A DNA stretch of 64,000 nt, taken from assembly GCA_020026415.1 (NCBI GenBank), contig JAHHQL010000001.1, positions 124,001 through 188,000 of the forward strand. Direction: 5' to 3'. The stretch is from Alistipes sp. (lineage in GTDB: Bacteria; Bacteroidota; Bacteroidia; Bacteroidales; Rikenellaceae). Under the pieces are notes generated by a model that did not search any database, was not told where the DNA came from, and worked only from the letters and a program-made list of their open reading frames with translations. Position numbers and translations under genes: made by a program. Positions 40,870 to 49,743 of this stretch are shown in pieces (within the stretch, counting starts at the first letter, position 1; every line of letters begins with the position of its first letter).

Positions 40870-43800
40870 ATGAAAAATCAAGTAGCCAATCCGCTGAAGT
40901 GGGTTCCCTCGCTTTATTTTGCCATGGGTCTTCCGTTCGTGGTGCTGAATATGGTTTCTGTGGTGATGTTCAAGGATTTGGGCGTGTCGGATGCCCGGAT
41001 CGCATTCTGGACGTCGCTGATCATGTGGCCGTGGACGATCAAGTTCCTGTGGAGCCCGTTTCTCGAAATTTTCCGTACCAAGAAATTCTTTGTCGTTGCC
41101 ACGCAGTTGATCAGCGGCGTTTTCTTCGGACTTGCGGCTTTGGCGTTGCATCTTCCCTCGTTCTTCGCAATCGGCATCGCGCTGTTTGCCGTGGTGGCGT
41201 TCAGTGGTGCAACCCACGACATTGCTGCCGACGGTATCTACATGGAGGCTCTCGACGAGAAGGATCAGGCAAAATACATCGGCTGGCAGGGTGCATTCTA
41301 TAACCTCGCAAAACTGGTCGCCACGGGCGGTCTGGTCTGGCTGGCAGGTTGGCTCTACGGACGCTTCGCCGGAGAGAACCCTCAGATGCAGGCATCATTC
41401 GATGCTTATGTGCAGTCGTGGACGATCATCTTCTTCGTGTTGGGCATTGTGCTGGTGCTGCTCGGCCTGTATCACAGCCGCCGTCTGCCGTCGCCCGCCG
41501 TCGAACATAAAAAGGAGGCTTCGCTCCGGGAGGGTCTGAACGGACTGAAGGAGGTCATCACCGATTTCTTCACTAAGAAACACATCTGGTTCTACATCGC
41601 ATTCATCATCCTCTACCGTTTGGGCGAGGGTTTCGTGATGAAGATCGTACCCCTGTTCCTGAAGGCCGACGTCGAGTCGGGCGGTCTGGCTCTTTCGAAC
41701 CAGCAGATCGGTCTGTACTACGGTACGTTCGGTGCGGGTGCATTCCTGTTGGGATCGTTGCTCGCAGGTTACTACATTGCACACTTCGGTCTGAAACGCA
41801 CACTTTTCACGCTGTGCTGCATCTTCAACATCCCGTTTGTCGTTTACGCCCTGCTTGCGATGTTCCAGCCCTCGTCGATGTGGCTGATCGGTGGCAGTAT
41901 CGTACTGGAGTACTTCGGTTACGGTTTCGGATTTGTGGGTCTGACCCTCTTCATGATGCAGGAGGTCGCTCCCGGCAAACACCAGATGGCACACTACGCA
42001 TTCGCTTCGGGTATCATGAACCTTTCGGTGATGGTGACCGGTGCCGTGTCGGGTTATCTGAGCGATGCGCTGGGTTATGCCGATTTCTTCATGACCGTCA
42101 TGCTCTTTACGATCCCCGCATTCATCGTGACGTGGCTCGTGCCCTTTAAGAAATCGGAGGGTGCGAAGAACCTTTGTGTACTGATCGTTGCAGGCGTCAT
42201 GGCTTTGTCGGCGGTAAGTTGCTCGACCGACAAAGACGAACCCGTACTGATCCCCGCACCGCAGGAGGTGACCGAAACGGAGGGTTCGCTTAATATCAAA
42301 AACGAATTGAATCTCTATGCGGACTGCTCGCCCGAAATCGCGGAGCGTCTGACGGCATTCCTCTCGACGACCGACATCCGTTTCAAGACGGTCGGGGAGC
42401 CTGCGTCGGAAAAATTCCTCAATCTGATGATCTCTTCGGATGTTTCGATTCCCGCATCGGAGGAGGGTTATCTTCTGACCGTCACGGACAAGGGTGTCGA
42501 GATCAAGGCACTGACCGAAACGGGTCTTTTCTACGGTGTTCAGTCTTTGGCACAACTCTATGCCGTAAATGGCAAAACTATTAAGACACAGCGTATTAAG
42601 GATTATCCTCGATTTGCTTATCGTGGTCTGATGCTCGACGTGTCGCGTAATTTCAACACCAAGGAGTTTGTCATCAGACAGATGCAGGTGATGGCTTCCC
42701 TGAAACTCAACCGCCTGCACCTCCACCTGACCGATGCCGCGGGTTGGCGTCTTGAGATCGACCGCTATCCCGAACTTACGGACATCGCCGCATGGCGCAT
42801 CGGCAAGACGTGGCAGAACTGGCAGGACGAGGGTAAGAAATACGCCCATGAAGGCGATGCAAACGCTTCGGGCGGTTACTATACGAAGGACGACATCCGC
42901 GAGATTCTGGCCGAGGCAGCCCGTCTGCATATCACGGTGATCCCTGAAATCGAGTTGCCGGGTCACTCGGACGAAGTGCTGGCCGTATATCCCGAATTGT
43001 CTTGTTCGGGAGAACCGAACAAGAACGGCGAGTTCTGCATCGGCAACGAAAAGACTTTTGAGTTTCTGGAGAACGTGCTTACCGAAGTGATTGACCTCTT
43101 CCCCTCGGAGTATATCCACATCGGTGGTGACGAGGCAGGTAAGGGTGCTTGGAAAGTCTGCCCGAAATGCCGGAAGCGCATGAAGCAGGAGGGCTTGAAG
43201 TCGGTCGATGAGTTGCAGAGTTACACGATCAAACGCATCGAGCGTTTCCTGATCGCCCACAACCGCCGTCTGCTCGGTTGGGATGAGATCCTCGAAGGCG
43301 GCCTTGCGCCCGAAGCCACCGTCATGTCGTGGCGTGGTGAGGATGGCGGCCGTGCCGCCGCCGCACAAGGTCACGAAGTGATCATGACCCCCGGTGCATA
43401 TTGCTATTTCGATGCTTATCAGGATGATCCCGAGTCCGAGCCGCAGGCCATGTCGGGTTATCTCCCCTTGAATAAAGTTTATGCCTACGATCCCGCCCCC
43501 CAAGAGATGGAGGGTCGCGAATTTGTGCAGGGTGTGCAGGCCAATCTCTGGACGGAGTTCGTCCCGACACCCGAACACACCGAGTATATGCTCTATCCGC
43601 GTCTGTTCGCTTTGGCGGAGGTCGCTTGGACAGCCCCCGAAAAGAAGGACTACGAGGATTTTTACCGTCGTGCCCTGACGCTGTGCAACCGTGTGCGCGA
43701 AATGGGGTATAACGCTTTCGATTTGAACAAGGAGACGGGAGAGCGTCCCCAATCGCTTCGGAAAGAGGAGCATCTGGCCGTGGGCTGCCCTGTCAAGTAT

Positions 43801-44214
43801 AATTGCAAGTGGCATTCTAAATACCCCGCCGACGAGGCAGCCACGCTGACCGACGGTCTGCACGGTTCGTGGAACTACTCGACGCGCTGGCAGGGGTTCC
43901 TCTCGCATGATTTTGAAGTCGAGATCGACCTCGGAGAGCGTAAAGCGGTGAAGGAGGTTTCGGCCGATTTCATACAGTGGCATTCGGCGTGGATCTGGTT
44001 GCCCAAAGAGGTGATTGTTGCGTTGTCGGACGATGGCGAAAACTTCCGTGAGGTGGGGCGCATCGGTCACGAGACCCCCACGACGGAACGCCGCCCGATG
44101 TACCGGAATTTCGCATGGAAGGGTACCGACACGGCGCGTTACATCCGCTATACGGCTCTGATCAACCCCGAAGTGGGCAGTTGGCTGTTTACCGACGAAA
44201 TCTCGGTACACTAA
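40870..44214 (+). CDS. MFS sugar transporter fused in frame to GH20 beta-hexosaminidase
   Basis: A 1114-residue fusion. Residues 1-430 are a complete 12-helix major facilitator resembling the inner membrane importers next to GH130 genes in N-glycan PULs. At residues 433-451 the sequence KNLCVLIVAGVMALSAVSC is a lipoprotein signal peptide with lipobox, starting where a separate GH20 gene would have its start; the codon before it is GCG (42163-42165), not ATG. Residues about 455-600 are the GH20 N-terminal domain, about 600-930 the catalytic barrel with HIGGDEAG (Asp754-Glu755), and about 970-1114 an F5/8 type C (CBM32-like) domain. The extra helix would carry GH20 into the periplasm. No internal stop or frameshift is visible. 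Cleavage at Cys451 could release GH20 as a lipoprotein. Confidence 0.9.
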   Translation: MKNQVANPLKWVPSLYFAMGLPFVVLNMVSVVMFKDLGVSDARIAFWTSLIMWPWTIKFLWSPFLEIFRTKKFFVVATQLISGVFFGLAALALHLPSFFAIGIALFAVVAFSGATHDIAADGIYMEALDEKDQAKYIGWQGAFYNLAKLVATGGLVWLAGWLYGRFAGENPQMQASFDAYVQSWTIIFFVLGIVLVLLGLYHSRRLPSPAVEHKKEASLREGLNGLKEVITDFFTKKHIWFYIAFIILYRLGEGFVMKIVPLFLKADVESGGLALSNQQIGLYYGTFGAGAFLLGSLLAGYYIAHFGLKRTLFTLCCIFNIPFVVYALLAMFQPSSMWLIGGSIVLEYFGYGFGFVGLTLFMMQEVAPGKHQMAHYAFASGIMNLSVMVTGAVSGYLSDALGYADFFMTVMLFTIPAFIVTWLVPFKKSEGAKNLCVLIVAGVMALSAVSCSTDKDEPVLIPAPQEVTETEGSLNIKNELNLYADCSPEIAERLTAFLSTTDIRFKTVGEPASEKFLNLMISSDVSIPASEEGYLLTVTDKGVEIKALTETGLFYGVQSLAQLYAVNGKTIKTQRIKDYPRFAYRGLMLDVSRNFNTKEFVIRQMQVMASLKLNRLHLHLTDAAGWRLEIDRYPELTDIAAWRIGKTWQNWQDEGKKYAHEGDANASGGYYTKDDIREILAEAARLHITVIPEIELPGHSDEVLAVYPELSCSGEPNKNGEFCIGNEKTFEFLENVLTEVIDLFPSEYIHIGGDEAGKGAWKVCPKCRKRMKQEGLKSVDELQSYTIKRIERFLIAHNRRLLGWDEILEGGLAPEATVMSWRGEDGGRAAAAQGHEVIMTPGAYCYFDAYQDDPESEPQAMSGYLPLNKVYAYDPAPQEMEGREFVQGVQANLWTEFVPTPEHTEYMLYPRLFALAEVAWTAPEKKDYEDFYRRALTLCNRVREMGYNAFDLNKETGERPQSLRKEEHLAVGCPVKYNCKWHSKYPADEAATLTDGLHGSWNYSTRWQGFLSHDFEVEIDLGERKAVKEVSADFIQWHSAWIWLPKEVIVALSDDGENFREVGRIGHETPTTERRPMYRNFAWKGTDTARYIRYTALINPEVGSWLFTDEISVH

Positions 44215-44278
44215 ACCCCGACGAAAACACGTTAAAAAACACAAGAGATAAATATTCAATCTGTAAATCAAACCAATT

Positions 44279-45289
44279 ATGAGTGATTTGAAAATTGTGG
44301 GGCAGAGTCTGCCCGATATGCCTTGGGAGAATCGTCCCGAAGGTTCGAAAGAAGTGATGTGGCGTTTCTCGGCCAACCCGATTATCCCGCGTGATTTGCT
44401 TTCTACGTCGAACAGTATTTTCAATTCTGCAGTCGTACCTTTCAAGAAGGGTAAATATAACTATGCGGGTGTGTTCCGTTGCGACGATACCAATCGCCGT
44501 ATGCGCATTCATGCCGGTTTCTCGATGGACGGTATCAACTGGGATATCAATGAGGAGGATTTCAAACTGGTGGGTGCCGATCCCGAAGTTGCCGAGTGGG
44601 TTTATGGTTATGACCCGCGCGTTGCCAAGATCGACGACAAGTACTACGTAACGTGGTGCAACGGCTACTACGGCCCGACGATCGGTGTGGCTTGGACGGA
44701 GGATTTCGAAACGTTCCACCAAGTGGAAAACGCATTCCTGCCGTACAACCGCAACGGTGTGATGTTCCCCCGCAAGATCAACGGTAAATTCGCCATGTTG
44801 TCGCGTCCGAGCGATACGGGGCATACGCCTTTCGGTGATATTTTCTACTCGGAGTCGCCCGATTTGGAGTACTGGGGACACCACCGCCATGTCATGTCGC
44901 CCGCACCCTTCGAGGTGAGCGCATGGCAGTGCATGAAGATCGGAGCAGGCCCCGTGCCCATCGAGACGAGCGAGGGATGGCTGTTGTTCTACCACGGCGT
45001 ACTGCGTTCGTGCAACGGCTATGTCTATGCTTTCGGTTCGGCTCTGCTCGATCTGGAGCAGCCATGGAAGGTCAATGCCCGCAGCGGTCCGTATCTGATC
45101 TCGCCGCGCGAAACGTACGAGTGTATGGGTGACGTGCCCAACGTAACGTTCCCCTGCGCTTCGTTACATGATCCCGATACGGGTCGTGTGGCCGTTTACT
45201 ACGGTTGCGCCGATACCGTGACGGGTCTGGCTTTCGGTTACATTCCCGAAATCGTCGAATTTACCAAGAAAAACAACATCTTAAAATAA
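44279..45289 (+). CDS. GH130 beta-1,4-mannoside phosphorylase
   Basis: A 336-residue cytosolic five-bladed beta-propeller enzyme with no signal peptide. GH130 features are MWRFSANPIIPRDLL, the catalytic Asp112 in VYGYDPRVAKID, and DGINWD. Members close to this one split Man-beta-1,4-GlcNAc with phosphate into mannose 1-phosphate and GlcNAc (as shown for BT1033) or act on Man-Glc. The location after the MFS transporter and before a sugar kinase and mannose-6-phosphate isomerase favours Man-GlcNAc from N-glycan cores. The exact acceptor cannot be fixed from sequence. Confidence 0.9.
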   Translation: MSDLKIVGQSLPDMPWENRPEGSKEVMWRFSANPIIPRDLLSTSNSIFNSAVVPFKKGKYNYAGVFRCDDTNRRMRIHAGFSMDGINWDINEEDFKLVGADPEVAEWVYGYDPRVAKIDDKYYVTWCNGYYGPTIGVAWTEDFETFHQVENAFLPYNRNGVMFPRKINGKFAMLSRPSDTGHTPFGDIFYSESPDLEYWGHHRHVMSPAPFEVSAWQCMKIGAGPVPIETSEGWLLFYHGVLRSCNGYVYAFGSALLDLEQPWKVNARSGPYLISPRETYECMGDVPNVTFPCASLHDPDTGRVAVYYGCADTVTGLAFGYIPEIVEFTKKNNILK

Positions 45290-45295
45290 AGCGTA

Positions 45296-46399
45296 ATGTA
45301 TAGCAACGACAAGCGTGTGGTCATCACGCTCGATGCAGGCGGCACGAACCTCGTGTTCGGCGCAATGCGCGGCAATGAGTATATCGTCGATCCGATCACG
45401 AAGCCTTCACAGGCCGATGATCTTGATCGTTGTCTGGCTACGATGGTCGAGGGATTTCAGGCTGTAATCGCAAAAATCGAAGAGCAGCCCGTGGCCATCA
45501 GTTTCGCATTTCCCGGCCCGGCGGATTATCCCCACGGCATCATCGGCGGCTTCCTGCCCAACTTCCCCTCGTTCCGCGAGGGAGTGGCTCTGGGGCCGTT
45601 CCTCGAACATAAGTTCGGGATCCCCGTGTTCATCAACAACGACGGCGACCTGTTCGGTTACGGCGAGGCTTTGGGAGGTGCTCTTCCCGAAATCAACGCC
45701 CGTCTGGAGAAGGCAGGCAGTGCAAAACGCTATAAGAACCTGATCGGTTACACGTTCGGTACGGGGTTCGGTATCGGTGTGGTGGTGGACAACCACCTGA
45801 ACCGAGGCGATAACTCGTGCTGCGAGACTTTCTGTCTGCGCCACAAGAAAATGCCCGAAATCATCGTTGAGGACGGTGTGGCGGTGCGAGCCATCAAGCG
45901 TGTATATGCCGAGGAGTCGGGCGACAGGGATCACAAGTTCGAACCCAAGGATATTTGCGAAATTGCCGAAGGCAAGCGCGAGGGTAATGTGGAGGCTGCG
46001 AAGAAGGCTTTTGCCGAACTGGGCGAGATTGCCGGTGACGCGATGGCTACGGCCGTAACGCTGATCGACGGTCTGATCGTCATCGGCGGCGGGATCACGG
46101 CAGCCCGCAAGTGGTTCATGCCCGCACTTCTGAAGGAACTGCGCGCGAAGATGCACACGTTGGGCGGCGATACGCTCAACCGCGTGCAGATGGAGGTTTA
46201 TGACTTGGACGACGAGGCCGAATTTAAGGATTTTGCCCGTGGCGAGAGTCGTCCCCTGAAGGTATATGGCACGGATCTGACGGTGAACTACGACCCGAAG
46301 AAGCGTGTCGGCGTGATGATCTCGAAGATGGGTGCAAGCCGTGCCATTTCGGTCGGTGCTTACGCCTTTGCCCTGTCGATGCTCGACGAGCAGAAATAA
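45296..46399 (+). CDS. ROK family sugar kinase
   Basis: A 367-residue cytosolic kinase. The ATP phosphate motif is VITLDAGGTNLVFGAM; the sugar site includes FINNDGDLFGYGE with the catalytic Asp; GTGFGIGVVV is the second phosphate loop. The usual ROK zinc motif is not clear: a Cys pair (SCCETFC) sits nearby but the spacing differs. It probably phosphorylates mannose, glucose or GlcNAc from the PUL substrate. It starts 6 bp behind the GH130 gene. Confidence 0.88.
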   Translation: MYSNDKRVVITLDAGGTNLVFGAMRGNEYIVDPITKPSQADDLDRCLATMVEGFQAVIAKIEEQPVAISFAFPGPADYPHGIIGGFLPNFPSFREGVALGPFLEHKFGIPVFINNDGDLFGYGEALGGALPEINARLEKAGSAKRYKNLIGYTFGTGFGIGVVVDNHLNRGDNSCCETFCLRHKKMPEIIVEDGVAVRAIKRVYAEESGDRDHKFEPKDICEIAEGKREGNVEAAKKAFAELGEIAGDAMATAVTLIDGLIVIGGGITAARKWFMPALLKELRAKMHTLGGDTLNRVQMEVYDLDDEAEFKDFARGESRPLKVYGTDLTVNYDPKKRVGVMISKMGASRAISVGAYAFALSMLDEQK

Positions 46400-46445
46400 A
46401 AGAGACGGACTTTGAAGAAAAGTCTGTTCCGACAAGCAATTGTTT

Positions 46446-46491
46446 CCACCTTGAACTCCTTTTTCCCACGGGAAATGGGGGTTCGAGGTGG
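46446..46491 (+). other. Long imperfect hairpin between kinase and isomerase genes
   Basis: Arms 46446-46467 (starts CCACCTTGAACTCC) and 46470-46491 (ends GGTTCGAGGTGG) form a stem of about 20 pairs with few mismatches and a tiny loop. No T tract follows. It may stabilise or process the polycistronic mRNA. Confidence 0.65.
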
Positions 46492-46525
46492 TTCGGAATA
46501 AGAAGACCAGTTAAAAACATAAAAA

Positions 46526-47491
46526 ATGATGTATAAATTCAATCCCATTCTGAAAACCATTATCTGGGGCGGCGAGAAAATCGTTCCCTACAAACAACTT
46601 GTTTCCGATCAGAAATCGGTCGGTGAGAGTTGGGAACTTTCGGGTGTGAAGGGTTCCGAGTCGGTGGTCGCCGACGGCCCTTATGCAGGCAAGACGCTGC
46701 CCGAACTGATCGACCTTTTGAAGGGTGATCTGGTGGGTAAAAAGGTATATGAGAAACACGGCAACGAGTTCCCGCTGCTGATCAAGTTCATCGACGCGCG
46801 CAAGGATCTTTCGATTCAGGTGCACCCCGACGACGAACTCTCGCACAAACGCCACGGCAAGAACGGCAAGACGGAGATGTGGTACGTGGTGGGTGCCGAT
46901 AAGGGGGCACACTTGCTGTCGGGTTTCTCGAAAAAGGTAACTCCCGAAGAGTATGCCGCCAAGGTCGCCGACAATACGCTGACCGACGTGCTGACCAACT
47001 ACGAGGTACACGAGGGCGATGTATTCTTCCTGCCGGCAGGCCGTGTACACGCCATTGGGGCGGGTTCGTTTGTCGCCGAGATCCAGCAGACGTCGGACGT
47101 GACCTACCGCATCTACGACTACGGTCGTCTGGGTGCTGACGGAAAACCCCGCGAACTGCACGTGGAGTTGGCGAAGGATGCCATCGACTTCCGTGTCGAG
47201 GACGACTACCGCACGCACTATACCGGGAAGAAAAACGAAGGCGTGGAACTGGTTCGTTGCAACTACTTCATCACTTCGGTTTACGATACCGACCGCGAAA
47301 CGGAGATTTCGATGGAGGGTCTCGATTCGTTCATGGTGGTCATGGGACTTGAGGGACGCGGTGTGATCCGTGACAACGAAGGCAACGAGATCCCCGTACA
47401 TCAGGGCGAAACGGTACTCGTTCCCGCAACGACCCGTTTGCTGAAATTGATTCCTGAGAACCATCTTAAAGTCCTCACCAGTCACTTATGA
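46526..47491 (+). CDS. manA: Mannose-6-phosphate isomerase, type I
   Basis: A 321-residue cupin metalloenzyme converting mannose 6-phosphate to fructose 6-phosphate. Metal-site motifs are LSIQVHPDDELS and VFFLPAGRVHAIGAG, and a C-terminal cupin half begins near YFITSVYDTD. It is a short form of the family, common in Bacteroidetes and Firmicutes. Its stop overlaps the start of the next GH92 gene by 4 bases (ATGA). Links the mannose released by the PUL to glycolysis. Confidence 0.93.
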   Translation: MMYKFNPILKTIIWGGEKIVPYKQLVSDQKSVGESWELSGVKGSESVVADGPYAGKTLPELIDLLKGDLVGKKVYEKHGNEFPLLIKFIDARKDLSIQVHPDDELSHKRHGKNGKTEMWYVVGADKGAHLLSGFSKKVTPEEYAAKVADNTLTDVLTNYEVHEGDVFFLPAGRVHAIGAGSFVAEIQQTSDVTYRIYDYGRLGADGKPRELHVELAKDAIDFRVEDDYRTHYTGKKNEGVELVRCNYFITSVYDTDRETEISMEGLDSFMVVMGLEGRGVIRDNEGNEIPVHQGETVLVPATTRLLKLIPENHLKVLTSHL

Positions 47492-49737
47492 TGCTTAAAA
47501 AACTAATTTTTGCTACGGCGGCACTCCTCCTTTTGAGGAGTGCACTTGCCGTGCAACCTGTCGAACGGGTCAATCCGTTTATCGGCACAACGAACTTCGG
47601 CACGACCAATCCGGGTGCGGTGCTCCCCAACGGAATGATGTCGGTGGTGCCGTTCAACGTGATGGGTTCCGACGACAACGTATTTGATAAGGATGCCCGT
47701 TGGTGGTCTACGCCTTACGAGTTCCACAACAAGTTCTTCACGGGTTTTGCCCACGGATCGCTCAGCGGTGTGGGATGTCCCGAATCGGGGTCGCTATTGA
47801 CGATCCCCACTACGGGCGAACGCGAGTTGGACTACCACAATTACGGATCTGCTTACAGCCGTGAGGAGGCTGCGCCGGGTTATTATTCGGTCTTTCTCGA
47901 CAAATACGGCATCCGTATGGAGGCTACTGCGACCGAACGTACTTCGGCCGAGCGTTACACCTTTCCCCAAGGTAAGGGACACATTCTGCTGAACTTGGGC
48001 GAGGGGCTTACGAACGAGTCGGGCGCGTGGTTGCGTCGTGTGAGCGATACGGAGATCGAGGGTATGAAACTCCTCGGTACGTTCTGCTACAATACGCAGG
48101 CCGTGTTCCCCGTCTATTTTGTCCTGCGCATATCCAAAACCCCGTCGGAGGCAGGTTTTTGGAAGAAACAGCCTGAGATGAAGGCTGAGGCCGCATGGGA
48201 AAAATTCAGTGGCAAATATAAATTCTATACGAAATACGGCCGCGAAATGGCGGGCGACAACATGGGCTACTGCTTCACGTTCGACGATCTGAAGGCGAAC
48301 GAGCAGGTCGAGGTGCGTATGGCACTTTCGTATGTCAGTTGCGAGAATGCCCGTAAGAATCTCGAAGCCGAGCAGCCTGACGAAATGACCTTCGATCGGA
48401 TGCACGCCGAGGCGCGCGACCGCTGGAATCGCGATCTGGGGCGTATTCGCATAGAGGGCGGTTCGGATGCCCAGCAGGAGGTGTTCTATACGGCATTGTA
48501 CCACACGCTGATCCATCCCTCGATCCTCAATGACGTGAACGGCGAATATCCGCTCATGGAGCAGAACGGTACGGGTGTTGCGGAGGGCAACCGCTATACG
48601 ATTTTCTCGTTGTGGGACACCTACCGCAATCTGCATCAACTTCTTACGCTGGTTTATCCCGAACGTCAGACCGATATGCTGCGCACGATGGTTGCCATGT
48701 CCGACGAGTGGGGATGGCTGCCCAAATGGGAGTTGTTCGGGCGCGAGACCTTCACGATGGAGGGCGATCCCGCACTGCCCGTGATTGTGGACAGTTATTT
48801 GAAGGGGCTGCGCGATTTCGACATCGAAAAGGCGTATGCCGCCATGCGCAAGTCGGCAACGACCGAAGGCCGTCTGAATCCGATGCGTCCCGACATTGAC
48901 CCCTATGTGAAGAAAGGGTATGTGCCCCTCGGTTTTTATGCGGGCGATTTTTCGGGGGACAACTCGGTGTCGCACGCTCTGGAGTATTATATCGCCGACT
49001 ATGCGTTGTCGCTTCTGGCCGAAGAATTGGGCAAGACGGACGATGCCCGCATGTTCCGCGAACGCTCGATGGGTTACAAGCACTACTACGACAAGGAGTA
49101 CGGCACGCTGCGTCCCCTGAAGGATGACGGCACGTTCCTTGTGCCGTTCAATCCGCGTCAGGGCGAGAACTTCGAACCCGTTCCCGGATTCCACGAAGGT
49201 TCGGCTTGGAACTATACGTTCTATGTACCGCACGATGTGGAGGGGCTGGCTCGTCTGATGGGCGGCAAACGTAAATTCACCGATAAGTTGCAGATGGTCT
49301 TCGACGAGGGTCTGTACGATCCCGCCAACGAACCCGACATCGCTTATCCCTACCTGTTCAGCCGTATGGCGGGCGAGGAGTGGCGCACACAGCGCGAGGT
49401 GAAACGCCTGTTGGAGAAGTATTTCACGACCCGTCCCGACGGTATTCCCGGAAACGATGATGCCGGTACGATGTCGGCTTGGGCGGTGTTCTCGATGATG
49501 GGATTCTATCCCGATTGTCCGGGAGATCCTTCCTACACGCTCACTTCGCCTGTTTTTGACCGCGTGGAGATCGACACCGATCACGGTTTGCTGACCATCG
49601 AGGCCAAACGCCAAAACGCAGAGGATTACCGCATCCGTCGTATGACGCTCGGCGGCAAACCGTTGAAAAAATACCGCATCTCGCACGAGGAACTCCTGCG
49701 CGGCGGCAAACTGACCTTTGAAATTCAAAACAAATAA
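47488..49737 (+). CDS. GH92 alpha-mannosidase, variant specificity loop
   Basis: A 749-residue periplasmic enzyme with a type I signal peptide (cut after residue about 21). GH92 is Ca2+-dependent and inverting. Visible are NPFIGTTNFGTTNPGAVLPN, the catalytic acid Glu in GFHEGSAWNYTFYVPHD, and the base region GNDDAGTMSAWAVFSMMGFYP. The loop that reads HGNEP in alpha-1,2-mannosidases is PANEP here (Glu615), so the His is missing; a linkage other than alpha-1,2 (for example alpha-1,3 or alpha-1,6) is possible. Translationally coupled to manA and followed by two more GH92 genes. Confidence 0.93.
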   Translation: MMLKKLIFATAALLLLRSALAVQPVERVNPFIGTTNFGTTNPGAVLPNGMMSVVPFNVMGSDDNVFDKDARWWSTPYEFHNKFFTGFAHGSLSGVGCPESGSLLTIPTTGERELDYHNYGSAYSREEAAPGYYSVFLDKYGIRMEATATERTSAERYTFPQGKGHILLNLGEGLTNESGAWLRRVSDTEIEGMKLLGTFCYNTQAVFPVYFVLRISKTPSEAGFWKKQPEMKAEAAWEKFSGKYKFYTKYGREMAGDNMGYCFTFDDLKANEQVEVRMALSYVSCENARKNLEAEQPDEMTFDRMHAEARDRWNRDLGRIRIEGGSDAQQEVFYTALYHTLIHPSILNDVNGEYPLMEQNGTGVAEGNRYTIFSLWDTYRNLHQLLTLVYPERQTDMLRTMVAMSDEWGWLPKWELFGRETFTMEGDPALPVIVDSYLKGLRDFDIEKAYAAMRKSATTEGRLNPMRPDIDPYVKKGYVPLGFYAGDFSGDNSVSHALEYYIADYALSLLAEELGKTDDARMFRERSMGYKHYYDKEYGTLRPLKDDGTFLVPFNPRQGENFEPVPGFHEGSAWNYTFYVPHDVEGLARLMGGKRKFTDKLQMVFDEGLYDPANEPDIAYPYLFSRMAGEEWRTQREVKRLLEKYFTTRPDGIPGNDDAGTMSAWAVFSMMGFYPDCPGDPSYTLTSPVFDRVEIDTDHGLLTIEAKRQNAEDYRIRRMTLGGKPLKKYRISHEELLRGGKLTFEIQNK

Positions 49738-49743
49738 TACGAA

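Noticed and set aside
41395..44445. Open frame of about 1000 codons opposite the MFS-GH20 gene
   Set aside because: Antisense shadow of a recognised gene with no domain of its own.
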